64,000 nucleotides of DNA from Picocystis sp. L7 (taxonomy: Eukaryota; Chlorophyta; Picocystophyceae; Picocystales; Picocystaceae), in contig QXJR01000005.1 of NCBI GenBank assembly GCA_020975725.1, positions 62,001 to 126,000 on the forward strand, given 5' to 3'. Under the pieces are notes generated by a model that saw nothing but the letters and a program-made list of their open reading frames with translations, searched no databases and was not told where the DNA came from. Position 1 is the first letter of the stretch, and each line of letters opens with the position of its first letter. A program made the position numbers and the translations under genes. Below are positions 35,749 through 47,520 of this stretch, in pieces.

Positions 35749-38243
35749 CGCAAAGACTCACCTTTTCAGGAAAAAGCTAGTAGGACCTGATGGACGCGAA
35801 GAAGGCCTGACGAAAATGGCGGGTCAGTCATCGAGCAACGGATTCGCTGACATGCTCCTCATGGAAGGGTCCGCGGTAGGATCGTCCGTTTCGGAGCTCG
35901 GTCCCGCGCTCGCACGCCACGCGAAACCTTGTGCCGGACATGGAATCTCGATCTTCTTTGGCCTGCATGGCAATCGACGCAGCAAGGTGAAGATGGAACG
36001 GCGTGCCATAAGTAGAGACTGGCTGCCGTCAAGCTGCCACGCTGCGCTGCATGCGAAGAACGCAGAGCAGTCTCTCCGAGCCGGATTTGCAGGCTGGACC
36101 AGGACCGTTCCTTGGAGGAGGATGTTCGCGAGGGAACGCACGGGTGACTCTTGAAGAAAGTCGTTGCGGCACGGCGGCACTGGTCGTCGTCCGGAGGGGA
36201 GATTCCCGTCGAGGCCTCGCCCGTGCAATCCTGAAAGGCAAACGGCGGGTGGCAATCCTTTCCCCTGTTGCACTGCTCGGCAAGCCAAGGTCCCTTTGGG
36301 CGAGAGCCCGGGCACGTTTCATCGCTCCGACTGAGGATCGGATCCCGCGCGCGTGGAGCGCGGGCATGCGTTCGGACCTTTTCTTCTTCCATCGCCTGGA
36401 TCCAGTGTTGGGTTCGCCAACCACGTCGCCGCTCTCATTCGGTCGTTCTCGAAGAGGTGCCGCTCGAGCCTGGTGGGGAGGCGCGGTTTCGTCTGCGTCC
36501 AGGTCATCGACGAGCGCATCGATCGTTTCCTTTTCCTCTCTGTTCCTTCTCCCTTGCTTCGGCCTCGATCCCGCGTTCCCGTTGGCACCGTTCTTGTCCT
36601 CTGAGGAGGTGTTTGGGAGGCGATCTTCTCCACGTCCGAATCCTCTCTGGTGGGCTTGGTTGGCGTTTCGTTCCCATCCGATCCGTCCGTCCGTCCTTCA
36701 TGAACACGATCCTCCCACGTGTTGGATCCATCGGTTCCTGCTCGCTGTTCCTGTCCCGGATCCGCGAAAGGGAGGAACGGATGGTTCCATCCCTCGCGTG
36801 GATCCGCTCGGCATCATCCCGTTCCTGGCAGGTGTCGTTCGTCTGCTTGGGAACGAGTTGGTGGTTGGGTTGGGATTGGTGCGTTTCCTACGAAGGACAC
36901 CACGTGTCCTCTTTCTTTCCTGCCTTACCTTGGACGTGGGGGAACGACCGTGGGAAGGAACGGAACGGTCCTTCGATTCCCACGTGTTCGTGGTGGGAGG
37001 TGGATCGTGCGTGGTGGGTCTGGAGAGGAGGGGGGTTGGATGGAACCACGAGCATGGGCGCCAGGGTGGGAAAAGGAGGGGGGGGGAAGGATCGATCGTG
37101 TCCGTTTCCCTTTCCTGGATGGAAGGGGAATGGGTTTGGATCCCCTGGGTTCCTCCCTCCCTCCCGGTAGGTTCGCACCCATCGTCGAGGTGCCGTCTGG
37201 GGGATTGGAGGGAGAAGGGAAGGGAGAGTAGGTCCCCTTCATCCCCTCCATCCCCACGATCCCTTCCTTTCCTTCCTTTCGAATGATGGGGAAGGATGGG
37301 GATCGATTCGTGTTCGATCGCTTTCACCCCCCTTCTCCATCGGAAGGATGGTAGACAAGCAAGGATCCACCCACGATCGAAGAAAGGTGGAGGGGTCCAG
37401 GAAAGACACGATCCGTTCCTTTTCCTCCCTCCCTCCATCGGGTCCCCCTCCTCTACCCCATGAAAGACCCAAGGGAAAGGGGATCGAATGGGAAGGACGA
37501 AAGGGGTGAATGGTGGGACTCCCATGGACGACGATGCACACGAGACCACCACCACCACCCCCAACTCCCACCCGAACGTCAAGATCGATGGAAGGGATCC
37601 CGATGGATGGAAACGGATAGAGAACAAGGAAACGGACCCACGGGAATGCGAGGAACAACACAACCATGGACGTCCCCTTCCCACACGTCGAACCTACCAT
37701 GACAACCACCCGAAGCAGCCAACACGAACCCAAGAGTGGAAATGGAATCGATCCCCCCCCGACCACCACAGGCATCGTCTTGGTCGATGGTGCCTGTCGT
37801 CCAACGAACCATGGGATCCCATCGCACGACCCAAAGGTCCGGTACAACCTGTGCAGCAGCTAATGCACCCTGCAGACCGCCTTGAAAGGTGGTGGGTCCA
37901 TGAAACCAAACGATGGTACGCACACAGGCACGACAACCATAGCCTGCCAGGGGTGCAAAGCCCGCCTTGATCACGCAAGGTGTGCACGCGTTCGCATACG
38001 AAACAGAAAAGGAAGTTGGCACGATTCAGCGCTTGAAAGGAAACAATGGAGATTGAGGCTCAATCACAAAACAGGCCATGTGACCATCAACACGGTCGGA
38101 GGTATTGTTCGGTCGACTTCAACCCCCTCCTGGTCTCTATACGTTCAAACTGAAGGATTCGCTTGCATCAGAATGACATCGACAAGCTCCGACATTGCAC
38201 AAGGTGCTGTGCCCTTTCGTCGGGAAATCAATGGAAGCATACA
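35749..38243. other. long intergenic region rich in purine/pyrimidine blocks
   Basis: Between the carrier start and the SET-gene stop. At 35824-36009 the minus strand holds a 61-residue frame (MARRSIFTLLRRLPCRPKKI at its start) resembling a small mitochondrial protein, and an overlapping plus-strand frame starts at 35816; neither can be confirmed. From 36,400 to 37,870 the DNA is built of GGATGG, CCATCC, TTCCC and GATCC blocks, which leaves long open frames on both strands by chance. At about 37,550 there is a CCACCACCACCACCC run. The last 350 bases probably include the 3' UTR of the SET gene. Confidence 0.4.
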
Positions 38244-41200
38244 TCAATTCATTGTCCCTCGGCAGTTCGGAGCACCACAGTAGCATGGTATCTTGCTTGC
38301 TTCATCCTCTTTCTCGAAACGGTAATCGAAAGTGAGCTCTTCCCCTACTTTTATGTTTCTTCGGGCAAAGAAGACAAGCCGTCCGATATTATCAACCTCC
38401 AATACACGTGTGTAAAGCGATGGGTTGCAACAATGGTTGATGAAGCGACTCGGTGACCCGCAATCAGTAGCGTCAACGACAGTGCGATTGTCCACCGAGA
38501 ACAAATAGCAGTCCTTTCTTGCTCTTCTGTGCCTGGTCTCATGTAAGTCTGCTAACACAGCACGTATGACCACTCCTCTGTATTCAATCACCATGTCGTC
38601 CTTCTTTATTGGCGTTCTAGCTATCAACCCCCAGCCATGGATTCCAGATTTCCCAAAGGCTACTCGACACATTTCGGTTCGCGAAAGGGATTCAAGTTTT
38701 TCTTTCACTAACTTAGGAGGGGGGCGCCTATCATTTGGACATTCTTCACCTTTGGTTTGCTCGTCGTTCAGTAAATTCTCAGATGCGCACTTGAGAGTCC
38801 ATGCTTCTGATGACCAAACTTTGCTGGGAGGGAGCTGTTCAGGAAAATGACAGCTTAGGCCCCTGGGCAGCTGTTCAAGTGCATACACATACATGCGCTT
38901 TCCAAACCGTTTTCCTCCTGACTTCTGCTTTTGCTCCTTCATTCGTGGTTCGACAGTCTCTAGATGCAGTCCAACACTCTCTGGTGTCGTGCGCACAGTG
39001 GATTTACAATCAGGCTTGTCTCCTTTCAATCCATTATGTTGCGCCTCTAGTCCATTCCCCTGACTCTTTGCTCCAAATCCACACCTTGCACCAAGGGCAT
39101 CGCTGGGCCTCTTTGCGAAAACACGCTGCTCAATCCAGTCCCCGAGAGTGCTGCAAGACATCCCATCACTAGAAAAGATCTTTATACTATACTTCCAGCC
39201 ATGTGTGCCCTGAATACCACAGTAAGCTTCAAAGTCCGTGGGAGAAAAATCCTGACCATCGCAGCTGATCCGATGCGTGACTGCATCAAACTTTCCAACC
39301 TTGTCTCCACATACAATGTCAACAGAATCATTGACTTGGGTGCACTGATTGGATCGTACTTTTCTTTCGACTGCAATTCTCATCTCATCTGTAACTCCAA
39401 CTTTCTCTAGAAACTTTACAACTTCGACTCCCAAGCAAATCTGTTCAACATCCCCATCATCGTAGTATACCGTGTGCATATCAACAGTTTCATCAAAATC
39501 TACGACAATGCCATTGTAAATGCAATCGTCATCGCACCAATACACGGCAACTCTCCAACCCACCAAATCCATACCTCTTCCTGGCAGCGGATCTGAAAGC
39601 CACTCAAATGTTTCACGCGACAAATCCAACTGCTCAACATCGCCATCACACTGGTATTCGACTTGATACTCTTTCTCGTTGTCAAGGTAAGTAAGTATCC
39701 TTGCAATAAACCATTCATCGTCTTCGGACCAGTAAATGCGAAGATAACGGCCCAGTTCTGCTTTTCCTTGGAGTGCAGTTTCTGCACTCGTTCGAACATG
39801 ACCTACGTCTGCATGAGATTCAGGATGTACTGTGCTTGCATTGGACTTAGTGGATAAGCCAGCTTCCGCTCCAGGAAGCATTGTGTGAGCATCCTCCTTT
39901 GCATCAGGCAAGCCGTGCATTGACACGGAATTAGGCAAGATATCTTTCGTTTGCCCCGTGCTTAGGCAGGCACGATCAATTGTTGCCCCTGCTTCTTGTG
40001 CAGGTGAACTGTGCGTCAAAAGAGCTACACCATTCTCTTGATCGTCAGTACCGTGAACCGTCAGTTGCTTCTCAGGATCCAAACGTGTTGATGTGGGCGC
40101 AGTATTTGCTTCTGGGCCGTGGCAGGAAGAACCAACTGCCAGAGTCACATTCACAAGGGGTTCATCACCCGCACTTGATGGAAGAACAAAAAGGCTTACT
40201 CTCACAACAGTCATGACATCGAAGGCCTGCCCAACAGCATTGGAATCGGCACAGAGATCCAAGTCTAGGGGCTCGCTAGATCTCCCTAATGCCGGTTCCA
40301 GTAACCCAAGCTCAAGCATAATCCAATACTCTCTCCCTACCCAATCTGCTTTGAAGTCTGCCTGCAATTTAGCATGAAGGCCTCTTTGACCCAAGTAATC
40401 CCCGATGCTCACCTCTGGACCATCAGAAAATAAAACAGAGTTAGATGAAATAAGTTCATACAAACGAAGGATGTGGCGGCCCTCAAGGCTTGGTTCAGGG
40501 TCAAGATCCTCGCCCAAGCACCCGTGTACATCTCCAACGATGGCTGCACTTTTTTCGTCAAACGTCCCAACTTTCACCGAATTCCTCCATTTTTTTGCCC
40601 TCCAGGCCCCGGCCAGTTTTTCGAAATCAGATGGGCTCATAATCCCTCCACCACTGACTTTGATTTGGCATGCACGCACAAGAAGTATGCCCGCTGTGTT
40701 CAGACAATATACCGGTACAACTTCAGGGACGCCTTCTGGTAAGCTGGGAAGGACGTTGCTGGGCTTGAAGGGGGTGTCGTTGGCACGTGACGGCCGCGGG
40801 TTCTTTGCGCTAGAACCTCCCTTCTGCTTGACCTGCTTTGGTGCTGGCAATGTAAGCTTTGGAAGCCAGAATGCCTTGTCACCAGAGACAGACGCAATGC
40901 CAGTCCCGTGAGACTCCCGGTGCCATTCCTCGTCCACTGGTTGACAGCGGGCAGCCCCAGCGGCACTCCGAAAGCCGGCCAAGGCCTTGGTGCCTTCCAT
41001 CACCATAGATTGGAGCTTCACACCCACATCCTCAGCAACCGCAGCCCAGCCAAGACCATGAGCACTCTCTTTTTCCACTCGAACAGGTGTCGCAGTCAGA
41101 GGGTTCGCCCCGCCATGCCTTCTACAGTAGCTCAGAAGACGTAGCGGTGCATCTGGATCCTTGGCATTGGAAGTTCTTGCCTCAAATCGCTGTCCTGACA

Positions 41201-44200
41201 TTCTTGCACACGTGGTGTGGTAGGAGGTGTAGCAGGCTGAAGCACACTGAATCTTTGCCCCCACTCTCTTCCTACAAATAGTGCAAGGCAGATCCCAACG
41301 ATCCCTTGCTATATTCTTGATCCCACAAATGGGTTCCATCCTGGCAATGTTTTCAATGTAGTTCTCAGCGATGTACATTCCGCATGACCAATGAGCCCAC
41401 ACACCCGGGATCTCTGTCCTCTTCAATGCACCGCCACCAACGGGGCAAAGACAGCACTGAGGCCTTCTGAGGATTGAGCCAGCCTGTGCTTTGAAAGCAT
41501 TTGCAAACGAGTTCCTAGTATCATCACTCACCATCTGCAGCAGAGGGGCCGCATAATCAATGATGGATCCCAAGCGCTTCCAAGATAGACGCTCAAGGCT
41601 TCTCCACGACTTATCAACCGCACTCAACGAAGTCGTGCCGCTTGCCTCCACGCCATCATCCATGAACTTTTCAGCAAAGAACTTTCTTTTGGAATTTGGC
41701 TCAAAGTAAATTCGTTCAAGCAACTGCTCTACCTTTCGAGCTGCCCTTCCCATGCGGCGAACATGAATGCATGCCTGGCAAAGCCATCCCTCGTCTGGTC
41801 CAGGCGCCCGTGCTATTCCGTAGCAACTTTGGTGCACTGTCACCCTACAATCATCGCAGCTTACAAGTTGATCAACATCGTACTCCCTGTCTTCGTGGCA
41901 GACCGCGCAGCGATCACCAGCCCAATGAGCAGCAATTGGACAGAAGGATGGAACCGAGGTTTCATGCCACGGTGCATAGATGCTTGGCGGTGCAAATCTT
42001 ACTCCAGTGTCGATCATAGAAAGGGGAACTGGTGTGACTTTGGTCGCCTTCTGCTGAGGTGGATTCGATAGACCAAGTCTTACAAGTAGGTCTCCTACCT
42101 TCCGTCCGTCCGTTGTCTTCACAGAAGACTTCCATTTCTTTGCAGCACCAAGCCCTGCCAGAACTTCAAATTCCCTTGCGGACATCTCTCTGCCATCGCT
42201 TATGACTCTCATACTTCCTGTCAAAAAAATGCCCGATAGTTGACCGCAGCTAACAGGGATTTGCTCTGGAATGTCCTTGCAAATCTTCGAGGCTCCATTC
42301 TTTTGAGATGGAGCCCCTGAGGCCTTGACATGAACCTCGGGTTTAGAAATAAGTTGCTTGGTACTTGCACTCGTTCTCTGACTACGAGAGGCCGCATCCG
42401 TTTCCGAAAGAGTGTGGTTCTCTTCCTTTCCTATGTACTCCAACAAGGCTTGCTCCAGGACAAGCAATAGATCTCCTCCTTTGAGAGTGCCATTTGTACC
42501 TGTGAACGGGAAGACTCCGGTCAAGATGGAGGCTTGCTTCCACTCCTCCATTTCCTGCAAGTATTCAGCATGCAGTCGGTCGTACTCGTGGAGCTCCCTA
42601 GCCTCAACTGCTTCGCAGTGCTGCCTTTCCTCCGCTGAAATCCTCTCCCAGGAGTCCTTTGCTTCCTTCACCGATGCCATGCCCTTCAGCGTGGCGAGTG
42701 TAGAGTACCTTGTCTTTGGTTTGCGCGGTGGCTGGGGGGCACCAAGGTTCAACACTGTTTTCAGGTCAAACATTCTCTTGCAAGGAAGGGCGGCCACCTT
42801 GGAAGACACCAGGGTGGGTGCACCATCAGCCCTGTGGTCCATCCTTCCCATCTCTTTTTCCGCGTTTTCGATATCTTTCTTCGACGGTGCATCGCTGGAG
42901 CACTTGGCCACCTTAGGCCCGGATTGGGATGGGTGCGATCTTCCGCATGCGTGCTTGAGGGATGCTCCATCTTTGTCACGGGACCCTTCCTTGTTGGATG
43001 AAGCCAACTTCTTGTGTCTGAGCTTTTGAACTTTTTGGGTCTTCAAGGGTGGGACTGGTGCATGCTCGCCTACGACGTTTGAGGCCACCTTTCGTTTCAG
43101 TGTTGGTTTCTGTCTGGCGATGCACTCTGGGCAATGATACACTTCCTTTTTCTTTTTCATTCTTGCTTTCTTTAGAACAAAATCCGCGTGTTCGTCACAA
43201 GATGTGTGAACGTAGCCACGACATCCGTTGCAAACGATCATAGCACTGGACCCCGAGAAGTCGATTTGCCCACAGATTTTACATTTCGACTCGGCCACTG
43301 GTTTGGACCTACCTGCCTTTGCCTTGCGGGATTTCTTGCTCGCTGTCCCAGGCAGCGCAGGGGCTGTGATTTCTCCTTTCGCAGTGCCTCCCTCATTCTT
43401 GCTGTGTCCGTGCTTTCCTCTGTGAACCTTCAAACGTTGGCTGGGTGGCTGAAGGCGGAAATGATCATCGTGCATTTTCTCTGCTTTTCGCTTGAGCGTA
43501 CCCATAGCTTTTGTACAACAAGGACAGAGGTACTTGTCTGCTCCGACGGAGTCGGCACCAAATGGACGCGAGCGGGTTCCAAGACCCGTGCAACTACCAT
43601 GTACGAGTTTGAGACACTCGCTGCAGGGAATCACATCGGGGCTCCCATTCACACAGTGCTTTGAGCAGATCTGGCAAGGGCCTTCCGCGGGCGTAACTCT
43701 GCTGGACACAGGTGCCTTATCTTCGGCCTTGGACACTATAGGAGCTTTCATGGAAGTTGAGTTACGAACGGTCGGCACCGAAGATGAAGCCACCGGACCA
43801 TCCTTTCGGACGCTTTGGCGGTGGTTCGACCTTTGCCCGTGCTCTCTCGCCGGCGCCCTATGGTCGCACCTTGCGCAGGTGTAGTGAGCTTCTTCCCTGA
43901 TCTCCGGAGGGAGGCTCATGATTTCCGTTGCCAAGGCGCAACAACCGTTATGCACCCACTTTTTGCATACGTCACACTGGATCATGTTGTCATCTTCAGG
44001 CTCGTAGCTTTTGTTGCAGCCACAGCAGACCCGGCCGGCTTTCCTTGCGTGTTGACACGCTTTGCAGTACGCGCTCTTTCCCTTTCGAGGGACGCGTTCA
44101 CAGCTCTCGCACAGGGCAGGGACCGTGGATTCAGCCTTCACCCCGTGCTCTTTGGCATCTACCGAATTGTCAACAATGGAATTGAGGGAAAGGTGCTTGC

Positions 44201-45774
44201 GGGACGTCCTCGTCCAGCATTGCTCATGCGTGTCCAATCTTCCCGAAGTGCTGGCTTCAGCGTGAGTGCGACGCGGGGACCTGCAGGCGATGGACCGGGC
44301 ACGGTCTTCCATGGCCGCCGGACAGGCATCGGGAGCGATGGCCATCGAGGTAGGCTTGGCATGCCCTTCATCTTTGCCCAGGGTCTCGTTCTTCACGCCT
44401 ACGCCGTTGGACGTGACACGTCCCGGCTCAGCCGGAACCTCGGCGCTTCCGAGGGCGGCCCGGATCCACGCGGCTGTGCTGGCGGGCGGTTCCACGGGTG
44501 GAAAGCGCGGTGGGGGAGGGATGGGGGTGGTGGGCGTGCGGCTCCCTTCCACGGGAGGGGGATCTTCCGGTCCATGCCTTTTGTCCTTCCATGCGTCGTC
44601 TTCGATGGCCTGCACGCGCATGGAGGATCCGGGGGGGTCCGAGATCGAAACCGAGGTGGGGTGGGGTGCAGAGTCCGTCACCATCCGAGCCATTGCAACG
44701 GGCGATTGGCATCGAAGGAATCGTAAAACGTCCGAACCGTCAGTCCATGGATCCACGGACGCACGCGTGGCTCCGCAACAGCACCGCGAGCCTCTGCGGA
44801 CGGCCTTGTTTTTCCTGGGTTCGATCCCTCTCGTCGTTCGAAGTGCGCACCTCTTGGATGGCCCGTTCCAGGAACGATGCGTTGGATTTGGTGACCTTCT
44901 GCGCCTGCATTTGCCAGAACGGGGTCCCATTCGCATCGATTCGAGACGGGACGGTGGTTCGTCCGTTTCCCAACAGGCACGGTCAGCGATCGATCTCGCA
45001 GCAAGGGATGGTGTGCGGCGCGCTCGGACAACAGAATCGACCGGTGTTCGTCCCGATCCGTCCTTTCGTTCGTTCCACCTTGGCACGCCATTCCGGGTGC
45101 GTGTACCCACGTATCGTTCCAGCACTCACCTGGAACCTTTCCAGGTTGGATTGGAAGGGCAGAAGACCCTTGGGTTTGTACCATCCGTATTCTCGGACGT
45201 TGGACTGGGATGGCATCCGCACGTTGCACGCGGCGCGCGTGAAAAAGAAGGCGCGCAAGTCGCGTCAGATCGGATCCTGCGGCGTGGACGTTCGACGTTT
45301 TCGGTTCGGGACCGGTGGTTGGTCTCGTTCTTCGCCACGTTCGAGGTGCTTGGGATGCACGTGCGTTCGCTTACCTTGTTTTTCGGCGGTCCGTAGAACA
45401 TGACGCACACTTTGTCCGGTTTGGCGTGCACTTGCAGCGGTATGGGCACGTCTTCGTCCCTCACCACCGACGCCTGTGTTGGGTCGTTGCGCAGTTCCAC
45501 GTGCGATCCTCGTCCGCGGTCAGTCCTCCATCCGCTGCGTCTACACGCAAATGCGAAAGCATCGTGGTGGCGTTGGTGTTGGTTTCAAGCATCGTGGTGG
45601 CGTTGGTGTTGGTTTCAAGCATCGTGCTGGCGTTGGTGTTGGTTTCAAGCATCGTGCTGGTTTCGTGGACGTGTTGGAAGGTGTGGTTGTGTCGCGTACC
45701 GGCCAGTGTGTCTTCTGTTTCTTGGATCCGTATCCCACCCACACGCGTGGATCGTTCCCTACGTCCTCCACCAT
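38244..45774 (-). CDS. trithorax/ATX-like histone H3 lysine methyltransferase with PWWP, PHD, SAND-like, Tudor-like and SET domains
   Basis: Five exons: 45700-45774, 45375-45473, 45130-45204, 44851-44904 and 38244-44609. All junctions are phase 0 with GT-AG ends; the fourth donor is GTGCGC. Predicted 2,222 residues. Exons 1-4 build a PWWP-like domain (VWVGYGSKKQKTHWP|ASVV, VCVMFYGPPKNK, YGWYKPKGLLPF). Then: PHD 295-349, 413-467 and 543-597; an HMG-like stretch about 725-793; SAND-like module about 887-943 (FEVLAGLGAAKKWKSSVK); PHD about 995-1048 followed by an extended PHD about 1153-1265; second SAND-like about 1397-1465; two Tudor-like repeats about 1720-1772 and 1783-1837; third SAND-like about 1872-1918; SET about 2082-2202 (GIHGWGLIARTPI, RFINHCCNPS, ELTFDYRF) and post-SET CYCGAPNCRG. 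The SET and PHD-ePHD pair point to H3K4 methylation in the nucleus. Start and short exons are inferred; the large exon is solid. Confidence 0.88.
45559..45662. repeat. 30-bp minisatellite inside intron 1 of the SET gene
   Basis: About 3.4 copies of GCATCGTGGTGGCGTTGGTG followed by TTGGTTTCAA. The first units have GGTGGTGG, the later units GTGCTGG. It lies between the acceptor of exon 2 (45473) and the donor of exon 1 (45700). Confidence 0.9.
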
Positions 45775-45887
45775 CCTTTCCTTTCCCTTTTCGTTCCGTC
45801 TCCTGTGTCGGACGCGACGGTGGGAATGGACGTCGACCACCCCGCGTCGGGATGCAAACCCAACCATCCCATCGAGGGATCGAAGGG

Positions 45888-46132
45888 TACAGAAAGGGAA
45901 TAGAAGGAGTATAGAAGGAGCATAGAAGGAACATAGAAGGAGCATAGAAGGAACATAGAAGGAGTATAGTAGGGATAGAAGGTGTATAGAAGGGGTATAG
46001 TAGGGATAGAAGGGGTATAGTAGGGTATAGAAGGGGTATAGAAGGAGTATAGAAAGAAAGGGGAGTATAGAAGGGATGTACAAGGGGTATAGAAGGGATG
46101 GAAAGGGATAGAGAAGGGGATGGAAAGGGATT
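45888..46132. repeat. polypurine (TATAGAAGG)n minisatellite in a divergent promoter gap
   Basis: About 245 bases of units such as TATAGAAGGA, CATAGAAGGA and TATAGTAGGG. The plus strand is nearly all purine except for the regular T. It sits between the SET start (45774) and the protease start (46410), which face away from each other, so it lies in or near both promoters. Confidence 0.88.
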
Positions 46133-46409
46133 CATCCTTCCCACCGACCCCGGGACGTCTCCCCGCCAAGCTCCACACGGGTACATCCCTTTTCCCTTCC
46201 CTGGATGGGTGGGATGAGGTTTTCATCCATGGGGGATCCATGTGGGGGAACGGACGTGGACCCACATCAACCCAGGTCCATCCCAGGTGAAACCCACACC
46301 CATCCGAACGAGCAACAGACCCATCCCAAGAAAGGAGAGTCCAACCAACACCGCCGCCGAAGAAGAATAGGAGAGGATAGGAGACCCACACGGATCCAAA
46401 CCAAGGAAC

Positions 46410-47520
46410 ATGGAGTTTCACGCGCTGAACGCGACCCTGACACCAATGCCCGTGGTGGGCAACCTCACGAGTGACGAGGCACAAGCGAGAATCGTGGGAG
46501 GCACACCCGTGTTTCCAAACGACAAGTACGAGTGGATGGTGCTGCTCGCCTGTAGGAGAGGAAACACGTACACCGCGTTCTGCGGAGGCACGATCCTAGA
46601 TCAAAGACACGTACTCAGCGCTGCCCACTGCGATCCAAGACTTCCAGACGTGTGCCCAGGGGTGCCCGTCATTGCAATACTCACGTAAGCGATGCCCATT
46701 CGTATCGGCTGGGGAAGATGATGGCCATCGTACGCGAACCGCGACTGACCGAACTATTGTCCTGCCCTGCAGACCCTTCTCCAGGAATACAGGAATAAAC
46801 TTCTACCGCGATGTCGATGCCGTGGCCAGGCACCCGAGGTATATCGACGGCGCTTTCAACTACGATGCAATGGTGCTGCGACTGAGGACACCAGTCACAG
46901 ATCGAGCATTCGTGCCGTTGCCACGGCGCAACGTAGATCTCTTTCCTGGTACTTCAGTGTTGACGATGGGTTGGGGCACCACATCCTTCGAAGGGCCAGT
47001 CAGCGATCGGTTGAGGGAAGTTCGATTGGCCGTGTACAGCAACCAGCAGTGTCGAAGTACATATCCTGGCTTGGATCCACAGACCATGATGTGTGCCTTT
47101 TTGCCTGGAAGGGATTCCTGCCAAGGCGACTCGGGCGGACCTCTGTTGGAGAGTACGACACTCAGACAGGTGGGCATAGTGAGCTTCGGCATCGGTTGTG
47201 GCGACTTTCCAGGCGGATATACAAAAGTATCTGCACCTGAAGTATACGACTGGATCTCCACCCTGATCGATCCTGGCACTACCCCACCTGCTCCTGGCAT
47301 TACCCCACCCACTCCTGGCATTACCCCACCCACTCCTGGCATTACCCCACCCACTCCTGGCATTACCTCACCCACTCCTGGCATTAACCCAGCCGCTCCT
47401 GTGCATTCGGGTTCCCCTGGATTTTCTTTCCCACACAGAGCCGGAATGTCAGCCGTGGCATATTTGTGGGTAGTTTTGCATTGCATGTGCATCGTTCGAA
47501 TGTGGAACTTTCGTGCATGA
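46410..47520 (+). CDS. trypsin-like serine protease (S1) with Pro/Thr repeat tail
   Basis: Exon 1 is 46410-46684 and exon 2 is 46773-47520; the 88-base intron starts GTAAGC and ends CTGCAG. Product is 340 residues. The mature protease begins at IVGG (28-31), with WMVLLACRRG after it. Catalytic triad: His73 in LSAAHC, Asp123 in NYDAMVLRL, Ser212 in GDSGGP. Asp206, six residues before the serine, predicts cleavage after Lys/Arg. The short segment before IVGG would be an activation peptide. No signal peptide is visible, so a further 5' exon is possible. After the catalytic domain come six PGITPPT-type repeats, then a hydrophobic C-terminal stretch (AYLWVVLHCMCIV) that may anchor the protein. A secreted or surface location is inferred. 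Confidence 0.92.
47283..47402 (+). repeat. 21-bp coding tandem repeat in the protease gene
   Basis: About six units of CTCCTGGCATTACCCCACCC-A encode PGITPPT. Units are nearly identical in DNA, so copy number is likely to vary between individuals. Confidence 0.9.

Noticed and set aside
36051-37286. 411-codon plus-strand frame and a 328-codon minus-strand frame
   Set aside because: Low-complexity block DNA with strongly skewed residues and no conserved motif; the same kind of chance frame occurs at other promoter gaps.
44266-45403. Plus-strand frames of 300-376 codons over the SET gene 5' end
   Set aside because: Antisense shadows of the PWWP exons and of the Pro-rich start of the large exon.
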